Positions 32,372 to 39,039 of a stretch of DNA of 52,089 bases are shown one piece after another (the stretch's first letter is position 1; every line of letters begins with the position of its first letter). The stretch is taken from the IMG/VR virus record IMGVR_UViG_3300041407_000207, positions 1 through 52,089 of that record. One strand, written 5' to 3'. Below the pieces are notes generated by a model. That model ran no database searches. It was given only the letters and a program-made list of their open reading frames with translations, and had not been told where the DNA came from. The DNA is from a virus. Made by a program: the position numbers and the translations under genes.

Positions 32372-32785
32372 ATGTCGAACGAACTGATGAACACCATTCG
32401 CGGTATGATTAAAGAAGCTGAAGCAGTAGCTCCTCAACCACATATCGCTAACGAGCAGAACGCAGCTATGGCTGGCGAACAACAAGCAATCAACGCTGCT
32501 GCCCTGCAGAGTGGTGGTACTGTTGAAGCTCAACAACTGGAAAGCCTGAAGAAAGGTCTTGATACCCCTTCGGCACAAGCTTCCGGCGAAGACCAAGTTA
32601 TCGAGCTGCAGAAAGCTGCTGCCCTGACTGGCCTCGTAGCCGGTGGTATGGATTTCTACTCGGCTGTTGACCAAGTTGCCGCCATGGACGTAGAGCTTCA
32701 GAAAGAAGCTGCCTTCAATGAACTGATCAGCGAAGGTCGTACCTTCGAAGAAGCAGTTGCTTTGATTCAAGGCGCTCTGTCGTAA
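32372..32785 (+). CDS. Scaffold-like protein, short paralog (137 aa)
   Basis: Clear paralog of the preceding gene: EAEAVAPQPHIANEQNAA matches EAEAVSPQPNVANTDNAA, and QSGGTVEAQ, KKGLDTPSA and LQKEAAFNEL recur. It has two repeat units instead of four. Arose by tandem duplication. A terminator follows at 32793-32815. Confidence 0.78.
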   Translation: MSNELMNTIRGMIKEAEAVAPQPHIANEQNAAMAGEQQAINAAALQSGGTVEAQQLESLKKGLDTPSAQASGEDQVIELQKAAALTGLVAGGMDFYSAVDQVAAMDVELQKEAAFNELISEGRTFEEAVALIQGALS

Positions 32786-32792
32786 TATCACG

Positions 32793-32815
32793 AAGGCCCT
32801 TCGGGGCCTTTTTTT
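32793..32815 (+). terminator. Intrinsic terminator
   Basis: AAGGCCC/GGGGCCTT stem followed by seven T. Confidence 0.85.
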
Positions 32816-32823
32816 GGTGAACC

Positions 32824-33657
32824 ATGCCCAATATTTATTTGGAAAAGATTGCCCTCACTATTGAGGACACTCGTGCTGCTCGTAAATCCGGAGATGCTGC
32901 CGAAAGGAAAGTCCGGTTGAAAGGTGCAGGTATCGGGGCAGCCGTAGGCGGAGTCACCGGTGGTGGCCTTGCATACCATTTCGGTAAAAAGATGATCAAA
33001 GATCCTATCTTCGGACAAGGACTTAGATCTACGGGATTATCCAACAGAAAATTGCAGGCCGCAGTAGCAGGTGCCGGTGTTTTGACAGGTGCGCTCTTCG
33101 GGGCTGCTTCTGGGGATGAACATTCTTACGGCGCTTCTCGTAAGAAAAAAGTAGATGCATATCATGCTCGTATCAATAAGGCTCTTACAAAATCTGCTGC
33201 TGTAACTAAAACTCAAGTTGAAGCTAGAGTTAATCGAAACGATGCTCTTAGAGATGTTTCGAGAGTTGGCGGATTTGTGGCGGGTACGGCAGGAGTAGGC
33301 GGTCTTCACCTACATAAAGCCATGAAGAATGGGGGCGGTTACGCAGCGACGAAAGACGCTATGAGAAACGCGTATCATCGTCGTAAATCAAATCCTGAAA
33401 AGAAAATTGATAAAGGTTCGTTTCTAACAAAGTTAGAAGATATCAAACCTTCGAGAAGCGTTGCTAAACATATCGACCGAAGCGGTATCGCCCGTAAAGT
33501 AGGTAATTCGTTTGGTAGCTCGCTGTCCGGTAAAGGATTGGCAGGTGTCGCCGCAGGAGCACTCCTTGGAAGCTACGCAGCATCAAAAAGCATGACTGCC
33601 AAAAATGATAAGTCAGACGTCAATTACTACTCTAAGCTGAGCAAGAAAAATGGATAA
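32824..33657 (+). CDS. NxYLEK-tagged inner virion protein (277 aa)
   Basis: Begins MPNIYLEKIALTIED, the shared N-terminal tag. Two Gly-zipper membrane-like stretches (GAGIGAAVGGVTGGGLAYHF and AAVAGAGVLTGALFGAASGD) and a third near the C-terminus (GLAGVAAGALLGSYAAS). Very basic between them. It could be ejected and inserted in the host membrane. A further site, LTKSAAV, lies near residue 123. Confidence 0.75.
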   Translation: MPNIYLEKIALTIEDTRAARKSGDAAERKVRLKGAGIGAAVGGVTGGGLAYHFGKKMIKDPIFGQGLRSTGLSNRKLQAAVAGAGVLTGALFGAASGDEHSYGASRKKKVDAYHARINKALTKSAAVTKTQVEARVNRNDALRDVSRVGGFVAGTAGVGGLHLHKAMKNGGGYAATKDAMRNAYHRRKSNPEKKIDKGSFLTKLEDIKPSRSVAKHIDRSGIARKVGNSFGSSLSGKGLAGVAAGALLGSYAASKSMTAKNDKSDVNYYSKLSKKNG

Positions 33658-34018
33658 CATCTACTTAGAAAAAATTGCTCAGGATGCTCCTGTAAAGAAG
33701 CAGTCTACATTTCTCCATGCGCTTGGTACTGAGGGCACTGCCATCGGTGTTGGCCTCGGAATGAAAGCAGTTGGATCTAGGTTTGGTGGTGGAAAGTTCG
33801 GTGCTGCTTTGGCTAAATCCAAAGTAGGTAAGTTTGCTTCTAAAGCTTTCTGGGGACAGAAAGATGTTGGCGGCAGAGTTCTTACTGGAGAACTTGGTGA
33901 ATACACCGGCAGTGTTGCTGGGGTATACGGAGCTCTAAAGTTAAAAGAACATTCCGATAACAAAAAAGCGAAGAACGCTTACTTACAAAAAGCCGCGAGC
34001 TTAGTAAAAGCGCATTAA
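33650..34018 (+). CDS. NxYLEK-tagged inner virion protein (122 aa)
   Basis: Begins MDNIYLEKIAQDAP and ends with a second copy of the motif (AYLQKAASLVKAH). The middle is Gly/Lys-rich. Overlaps the preceding gene by 8 bases. Role unknown; packaging in the capsid is inferred from the tag. Confidence 0.75.
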   Translation: MDNIYLEKIAQDAPVKKQSTFLHALGTEGTAIGVGLGMKAVGSRFGGGKFGAALAKSKVGKFASKAFWGQKDVGGRVLTGELGEYTGSVAGVYGALKLKEHSDNKKAKNAYLQKAASLVKAH

Positions 34019-34021
34019 AAT
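34014..34021 (+). promoter_or_regulatory. GTTAAAAT-class late promoter
   Basis: ATTAAAAT, six bases, then A at 34028, inside the end of the preceding gene. This start point would exclude the ATG at 34024 and favours the one at 34048. Confidence 0.5.
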
Positions 34022-34047
34022 ACATGCATAGCAGAGGACACACCCAG

Positions 34048-34569
34048 ATGTCTGAAATTTCCCAACTGCTTCGCGATGAAGCGGGGCATATTACCGAACT
34101 ACTTGAAAAGCAGGCAGAGCAGGTTTCTCTCTTTGAGGAAACTAAGTTGTCCGCTGCACAAGCTTTGGTAGAAGCTGGGGTTAGCCCGGAAGAATCGTTG
34201 ATTATGGTTAAACAAGCTGAAGAGCTTCAAGGCCTATCTCCCCTACCGGTGTCTGTAGAACCTCAGTTCGTAGTAACAGTGCTAGAGAAGTCTGCTTCTT
34301 ATATTGAGGAGCTAGAAGGAACTATCGCTGATCTGCAAGCTAAAATCAAAAATAGCGAAGGGTTCAGTAAGGCAGCTGCCGTCTCTGGTCCTGATGCAGA
34401 AAGTCTTCAAAAATCTGGTTTCAGCAATGATGAAGTTAAGATCATGGCGGAACACGGAATTTTGGAAAAGGTGGCCCACCTCACAGGTACTCCCTGGGAA
34501 CCGGGTTACAGCTCAGGCCGCCCAACTGCTGAATCTCTGGACCCGATTGCGCGCTTCTGTTTAGGCTAA
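34048..34569 (+). CDS. Virion protein rich in Phi-x-K-x-A sites (173 aa)
   Basis: The ATG at 34048 follows GAGGA. A coiled-coil part (ASYIEELEGTIADLQAKIKN) is surrounded by sites LEKQAE, MVKQAE, LEKSAS, FSKAAA and LEKVAH, about one every 30 residues. A scaffold or internal head protein is likely. It ends just before the decoration gene. Confidence 0.72.
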   Translation: MSEISQLLRDEAGHITELLEKQAEQVSLFEETKLSAAQALVEAGVSPEESLIMVKQAEELQGLSPLPVSVEPQFVVTVLEKSASYIEELEGTIADLQAKIKNSEGFSKAAAVSGPDAESLQKSGFSNDEVKIMAEHGILEKVAHLTGTPWEPGYSSGRPTAESLDPIARFCLG

Positions 34570-34600
34570 TTTCGGTACCAGCACAATCTTAGTTAGGGGA

Positions 34601-34608
34601 GTTAACCT
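34601..34608 (+). promoter_or_regulatory. Possible late promoter (GTTAACCT)
   Basis: Identical to the variant box before the endonuclease gene. It would serve the decoration and capsid genes; the predicted start base is T, so confidence is low. Confidence 0.35.
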
Positions 34609-34645
34609 CTAACATAGTAAAAACTCTTTAGGAGAGAACACTAGT

Positions 34646-35059
34646 ATGAAGATGGAATTTGCTTTCGAAGTAATTCGCGGATACCCACAAGATGGCTCCC
34701 TGGATCGCGTCGAACCCATCAAAGCTGGCAGCACCCTTAAAAACGGTGACGTCGTAGCTAAACAAACTGACGGTACCGTTGACCTGGCTGGCGCTACTGC
34801 GACCAACAAAGTTGGTGTCGTCGTCCAAGGTAATGGCGACAGCTCTTCTGCTGCCGCTTCTGGTAAAGCTGTCGTTCTGTGGGGCAACTACATTGCTCGC
34901 GTAGCTTCGACTGCCTACACTGCAGGTGCGTATGTACCGGGCTCCAATGTAACTGGTAAGAGCGGTAAATTTGCTCTTGACGCAGGTACTGATCCGGTTA
35001 TCGGCTTTGTACTGGAAATCGTTGCCGAAGATAACTCACTGATTATCTTGGTTAAATAA
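34646..35059 (+). CDS. Head decoration protein
   Basis: A 137-residue Gly/Ala/Val-rich beta protein (KAGSTLKNGDVVAKQTDGTV, then VGVVVQGNGDSSSAAASGKA and VLWGNYIARVAS) resembling lambda gpD-like decoration proteins and placed right before the capsid gene, as usual for them. Such trimers stabilise the expanded head. It uses strongly biased codons, like the capsid gene, which suggests high expression. Confidence 0.72.
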   Translation: MKMEFAFEVIRGYPQDGSLDRVEPIKAGSTLKNGDVVAKQTDGTVDLAGATATNKVGVVVQGNGDSSSAAASGKAVVLWGNYIARVASTAYTAGAYVPGSNVTGKSGKFALDAGTDPVIGFVLEIVAEDNSLIILVK

Positions 35060-35069
35060 GGAGCCGAGC

Positions 35070-35957
35070 ATGTACGGTACTGAAACTACTAACGTTCAAT
35101 TCCTGAACCAGTCCTTCATCGACAAAGTCGACCAAGGTATGGAGAAGGAAGCTTCTGTAGCTGCTAGCGCATTCGTGCGTCAAAAGCTACGTGAAGACGG
35201 TTTTACCCGCAAGATCATGGAACCGCAAATGGTTACCGCCGCTGATCTGGATCGTCAACTTACCGACGAGCCTGCAATCATCGTCGAGAAAGAACCTGAT
35301 TCGGTAGCTGCTTCGATGAGCTTCCGTGGTCGTTCGGAACTTCGTTACTTCAAAGGCGAGCGTTACGCTGTCAACTTCCACAAGATTGAGAGCAAAGAGT
35401 TCAAGAAGTCGAAATTCGAACTGGCTACCTACCGCACCGATATCCGCACCGTTCTGCAAGAGAACAGTGTTAAAGATATCCAGAAGGTAGAAGACACCAG
35501 TTTCTACGCCAACATCTTGGGTATGGCTACTGCTGCAAGCAACGTCTACACCATTGCTGGCGGATTCAACATGCCTAACTTCCAAGCAGGTATCAAAAAA
35601 CTGCTTGCTAAGCAACTGCCTGTTGGTAAGATCCTGATGACTCAGGAAATGTATGCTGACTTCCTGGCTCAGCCTGCTACCCAAATTGGTTCGGACGCAG
35701 CTTCGTCGCTGTTCATGGGCCAAACTGGTATCGCAACTCCGTACGGCAACCAGATCATCGTTACCAACAAGAACGATATCCTGCCGAACAACCAGATGAT
35801 CGTCTTCGCACCTACCCAGTATCTGGGTCAGATGTACATCCTCCAGGATGCGATGGTCTACCTGAAGACTGAAGCTGACCTGCTGTCCTTCAAGACTTAC
35901 GAGTCTGTAGGCATCGGTTTCGGCAACGTCAACGGCGCTGCTGTCATCAACTTCTAA
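35070..35957 (+). CDS. Major capsid protein
   Basis: A 295-residue protein that I take to have the HK97 fold: E-loop/spine part (FRGRSELRYFKGERYAVNFH), a central helical part with KILMTQEMYADFLAQPATQI, and a C-terminal ATPYGNQIIVTNKNDILPNN region. The N-terminal MEKEAS at 24-29 is a Phi-x-K-x-A site whose cleavage would remove a delta-like peptide of about 26 residues. Highly biased codons and a strong terminator downstream fit an abundant protein. Confidence 0.85.
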   Translation: MYGTETTNVQFLNQSFIDKVDQGMEKEASVAASAFVRQKLREDGFTRKIMEPQMVTAADLDRQLTDEPAIIVEKEPDSVAASMSFRGRSELRYFKGERYAVNFHKIESKEFKKSKFELATYRTDIRTVLQENSVKDIQKVEDTSFYANILGMATAASNVYTIAGGFNMPNFQAGIKKLLAKQLPVGKILMTQEMYADFLAQPATQIGSDAASSLFMGQTGIATPYGNQIIVTNKNDILPNNQMIVFAPTQYLGQMYILQDAMVYLKTEADLLSFKTYESVGIGFGNVNGAAVINF

Positions 35958-35989
35958 TTCTAGCCGTCTAGGCAAGATTGAAGATTCAG

Positions 35990-36018
35990 AGAAAGCCCCT
36001 CGTTTGGGGCTTTTTTTG
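35990..36018 (+). terminator. Intrinsic terminator
   Basis: AAAGCCCC/GGGGCTTT stem followed by a T-run, after the capsid gene. Confidence 0.85.
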
Positions 36019-36035
36019 TAGCTATAGTTTGTCGG

Positions 36036-36043
36036 GGTAAAAT
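36036..36043 (+). promoter_or_regulatory. Late promoter giving a leaderless mRNA
   Basis: GGTAAAAT followed by exactly six bases and then the ATG at 36050. Confidence 0.75.
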
Positions 36044-36049
36044 AGAACC

Positions 36050-36694
36050 ATGTCAAATCCCTATCTCGAAAAAGCTGCTTCACTGTATGACTTCTGGAAT
36101 GACTTTTCCGGCAAGGAACATAACGAGTTAAAGGCTCGGAAGCATCACTTTGAAAAAGCAATTGCCAACAACGACACCGTTGAGGGCTTGGCTAGTCGTA
36201 TTAAGCAGACCGGTGATAGGACCTTTAGAGCTCGAGGAAGAGTAGGCCTGGCCTCTCTGGGACTTGCAGCTGCGGGAATCATCGGTACTAAGAAGTACGC
36301 AGATCATCAAGACCGCATAGCTACGGAAAATCTTCGTAATCTTTTCTTGCTTCAGAAGCAAGCAGGGATTGCAGGAAAGACAGTTTCCGGGTTAAAGTCA
36401 GTGGGTTCAGGTGCTTTGAATATTTTGAACACTGCTCATGGTGGGAAAGTAAAACAGTTCGGCGTGGATACTTTCGGAAAGCATACCCCTAACTTTAAGA
36501 AGTTTGTGGGTTCCAATAAAACAGAACAGAAGAAATTCGTAAAAGGTCCTGAACTGGATAAGCTTAAGAAACTTCACCGCCAACAACGTTTGTCCCAAGT
36601 GGGTGTATACGGATCTGCGGGCAGTCTTACTCTCGCCTACCGTAGCAATAAGAACAAGCAGAACGCGGCTTACCAGCCTCAGTATTACTACTAA
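36050..36694 (+). CDS. NPYLEK-tagged inner virion protein (214 aa)
   Basis: Begins MSNPYLEKAASLYDFW. Basic and helical, with one membrane-like stretch (GLASLGLAAAGIIGTKKYAD) and a further site LQKQAG at about 104-109. It has no Shine-Dalgarno; the ATG coincides with the predicted transcription start. Function unknown. Confidence 0.75.
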   Translation: MSNPYLEKAASLYDFWNDFSGKEHNELKARKHHFEKAIANNDTVEGLASRIKQTGDRTFRARGRVGLASLGLAAAGIIGTKKYADHQDRIATENLRNLFLLQKQAGIAGKTVSGLKSVGSGALNILNTAHGGKVKQFGVDTFGKHTPNFKKFVGSNKTEQKKFVKGPELDKLKKLHRQQRLSQVGVYGSAGSLTLAYRSNKNKQNAAYQPQYYY

Positions 36695-36710
36695 TTGAAC
36701 GAGGAAGACA

Positions 36711-37067
36711 ATGTACATTCTTAACCTTACTAACACTACTCTGTCCGTAGGCCAATTCGCCGATATCGCTCCAGGCAAATACCTGAAAGCAGACAAGTAT
36801 ATTTTGGAATCTGCAGAGACCGCATACGCAGTTCGAGCCAAGTGGGCTTCCCTGCATGACTCTCCTCCAAAAGAAATCGTTTTCGCAGGCGAGACTGTCA
36901 ACTTTGAAAAGGCAGCCATCGAAGGCACCACTGAGTTCCCTAAGGATGAACCTAAAGCAGTTCTGCAAGAAGAACCTGCTGCGGTAGAAAAGGAAGAACC
37001 GGCTAAAGAAGTGGAAGCCGTAGAAGAAGTTGAAGCACCTGCTAAAGCCACTCGCAAAGCTAAATAA
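36711..37067 (+). CDS. Head-tail region protein with acidic repeat tail (118 aa)
   Basis: The first 70 residues form a small domain (MYILNLTNTTLSVGQFADIA) seen near the capsid gene in many phages. After the site FEKAAI at about 64-69 the protein becomes a low-complexity acidic/Ala/Pro tail (EEPAAVEKEEPAKEVEAVEE) ending in a basic KATRKAK. Role unknown. Confidence 0.7.
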   Translation: MYILNLTNTTLSVGQFADIAPGKYLKADKYILESAETAYAVRAKWASLHDSPPKEIVFAGETVNFEKAAIEGTTEFPKDEPKAVLQEEPAAVEKEEPAKEVEAVEEVEAPAKATRKAK

Positions 37068-37083
37068 ACCTGAAGGATAAGAG

Positions 37084-37530
37084 ATGTCCACTCCTGTTAT
37101 AACTCCAGATGAAGTCCGAGAGTTCATCGCTGATTACGTCGAAAATAATCATCTATTAGATGGCGTTGAGTTCAGCGACACCCGTATTTCGCTGGCTACG
37201 GAGTTGGCCATCTCTGAATTCAACTTTCTACCCCCGATTGGCGGAGTCTCTCTCAACACGTTCATGCGTGCTGGTAAGTCTATTCTGATGTCGGGGATTC
37301 TATGGAAGCTATTTGAAGGTCAGATGGCTCTATTGGCACGTAACACGATGAGCTATAACGATGGCGGCATCAGTCTTCCTATCGAAGAACGTATGTCGTT
37401 GTACCAAGGTATGGCTCAACAGTTCCAACAAGCATTCCTATCTTCTGCTGGCAGAGCTAAACAGTATCTGAATATCGAATCTGGTTGGGGTGAAGTGGGT
37501 AGCGACCAAGCTAATTTCCCAGTTTGGTGA
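37084..37530 (+). CDS. Head-tail connector adaptor (148 aa)
   Basis: Helical protein (TPDEVREFIADYVENNHLLD and LATELAISEFNFLPPIGGVS), size and position typical of head-completion or adaptor proteins that bind under the portal. It lies in the capsid-to-tail gene run. The assignment is mainly by context. Confidence 0.6.
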   Translation: MSTPVITPDEVREFIADYVENNHLLDGVEFSDTRISLATELAISEFNFLPPIGGVSLNTFMRAGKSILMSGILWKLFEGQMALLARNTMSYNDGGISLPIEERMSLYQGMAQQFQQAFLSSAGRAKQYLNIESGWGEVGSDQANFPVW

Positions 37531-37534
37531 GTTA

Positions 37535-38380
37535 ATGAGACTACGTCCTGGAGTCTTCTACTCGTCCTTTTTCTATAAAGGCGACGTACAAGCACAAATA
37601 GAAAATCCATATTTTCAAATAGAGATACTCCCTCACTGGTTCGACCGGGCACTTGTTAAATGGTCTATCCCTGCTGATTGGGGCGACTGCTCATTTAACG
37701 TCTATAAGTCTGAGTCAGAAACCGGGCCCTTTACGAAGATGAACTCCACTCCAATTCTGGGGTTGATCTTTAACGATCTCGAGCATCGTAAATTCTCAAA
37801 GTACCACCAAGACTACTACATAGTCGAAGCTATCCTACACGATAAAAACGATGCCCTCCTTCGGTCAGCCCCATACTCCTGGGAACGTCAGCAACGTAGA
37901 TGGGTAGAATTACGCAGCATTGAAATTCAGAGACGTTTCTGGTTGATGCTTCGTAAGTTCGTAGGTGTAGAAACTCAGGTATTCAAACGTAAGACTTTTG
38001 GAAAGAGATGCGGTACTTGCTGGGATCCCAGGAACCACAAAGTTACTAACGACAAATGCCCTGAATGTATGGGGATAGGTTGGTCGGGTGGCTATATGGA
38101 ACCCTACTCAACTTTGATTCAATACGACGCCACTCCGAACAACACAGAACTCTCGGTGTACGGACGGAACGAACCAAACGCCATTGTCGGTATGACAATC
38201 TCATTTCCTAACTTGGATGATTGGGACATTGTCTACCGAGTCAAAGACGGCAGAATGTACCGGGTAGATAAGGTCCTCACCACTGAGCTTCTCACGAAAC
38301 CTGTTAGTCAGAGATTTCAACTAATTGAATTGCCTAAGAATTACGCAGAATATAAATTAGTGGAGAAATATAATCTATGA
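37535..38380 (+). CDS. Neck protein with zinc-binding Cys cluster (281 aa)
   Basis: The ATG at 37535 (after GGTGAG) is taken as start. A beta-rich N-terminal part (WSIPADWGDCSFNVYKSESE) resembles a fibronectin-like fold. C159, C162, C175 and C178 (CGTC...CPEC) form a probable zinc ribbon. Position between connector and tail genes suggests a neck or tail-completion role. Confidence 0.65.
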   Translation: MRLRPGVFYSSFFYKGDVQAQIENPYFQIEILPHWFDRALVKWSIPADWGDCSFNVYKSESETGPFTKMNSTPILGLIFNDLEHRKFSKYHQDYYIVEAILHDKNDALLRSAPYSWERQQRRWVELRSIEIQRRFWLMLRKFVGVETQVFKRKTFGKRCGTCWDPRNHKVTNDKCPECMGIGWSGGYMEPYSTLIQYDATPNNTELSVYGRNEPNAIVGMTISFPNLDDWDIVYRVKDGRMYRVDKVLTTELLTKPVSQRFQLIELPKNYAEYKLVEKYNL

Positions 38381-38961
38381 GCAAAATTACCCCTATCCAA
38401 GTGGGTCGTCTTATTCTAGAGCCAATTCGTTATTTTTTCGCTAATCGTAACCCTGATGGTGAAATGTGGTGGGATGCCGATCCCAAGAAGACTAAGATTG
38501 ATATATCTATGGTGAATGACGCCACTAAGGAACTACCAGATCACGGCATGCAGATTCTGGTTGACCGAGGAGCATTCCGAGTAAGTAAGACCGGCATAAG
38601 TGACAATATGATGGACGGTAAGCCGATGAGTGAAACTAAAGGTTTACAGGATAGAAGAAGTTTACTTTTTGCCCAAGGTTCCGCTACGGTGATAATAAAA
38701 GCCCGGAGTGAAGGGACTGTAGAAATTCTTACCGATATGGTTTTCCACATTCTTCAATGGTCAAGGCCACATATCGCAGACATACAAGGCTTTAAAGACT
38801 TCGGCCTACCAATGGACGTAAGTTCTCCAAGACCTGTAAAACCAGACGTGGAATGTTTTGAGGTGCAGATATCTGTACCTTATATGATTGAAGACGCCTG
38901 GCAATCAAACAATGACGCTCTAAAATTACGTGATCTATTCCTGAGTATTGCTAACCGGTAA
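38377..38961 (+). CDS. Tail completion/terminator-like protein (194 aa)
   Basis: Overlaps the preceding gene as ATGA and directly precedes the sheath gene, the usual place of the tail terminator. Mixed alpha/beta sequence (GSATVIIKARSEGTVEILTD). No decisive motif, so the call rests on gene order. Confidence 0.55.
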   Translation: MSKITPIQVGRLILEPIRYFFANRNPDGEMWWDADPKKTKIDISMVNDATKELPDHGMQILVDRGAFRVSKTGISDNMMDGKPMSETKGLQDRRSLLFAQGSATVIIKARSEGTVEILTDMVFHILQWSRPHIADIQGFKDFGLPMDVSSPRPVKPDVECFEVQISVPYMIEDAWQSNNDALKLRDLFLSIANR

Positions 38962-38966
38962 TCCCG

Positions 38967-38974
38967 GCTAAAAT
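38967..38974 (+). promoter_or_regulatory. GTTAAAAT-class late promoter
   Basis: GGCTAAAAT region, six bases, then G at 38981. It serves the sheath and tube genes. Confidence 0.65.
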
Positions 38975-39039
38975 AAACTTGAATTCACAAGGGCCTGCTG
39001 GTGCAGGTCTATAAGTTAACCCGAAGGAGTCTTAGCCTG

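Noticed and set aside
35187-36161. 324-codon minus-strand ORF opposite the capsid gene
   Set aside because: It is a shadow of the strongly biased codon use of the capsid gene; no promoter box or ribosome site and no family resemblance.
37490-37534. Upstream start for the neck protein
   Set aside because: It would overlap the preceding gene by 40 bases with no ribosome site; the ATG at 37535 fits better.
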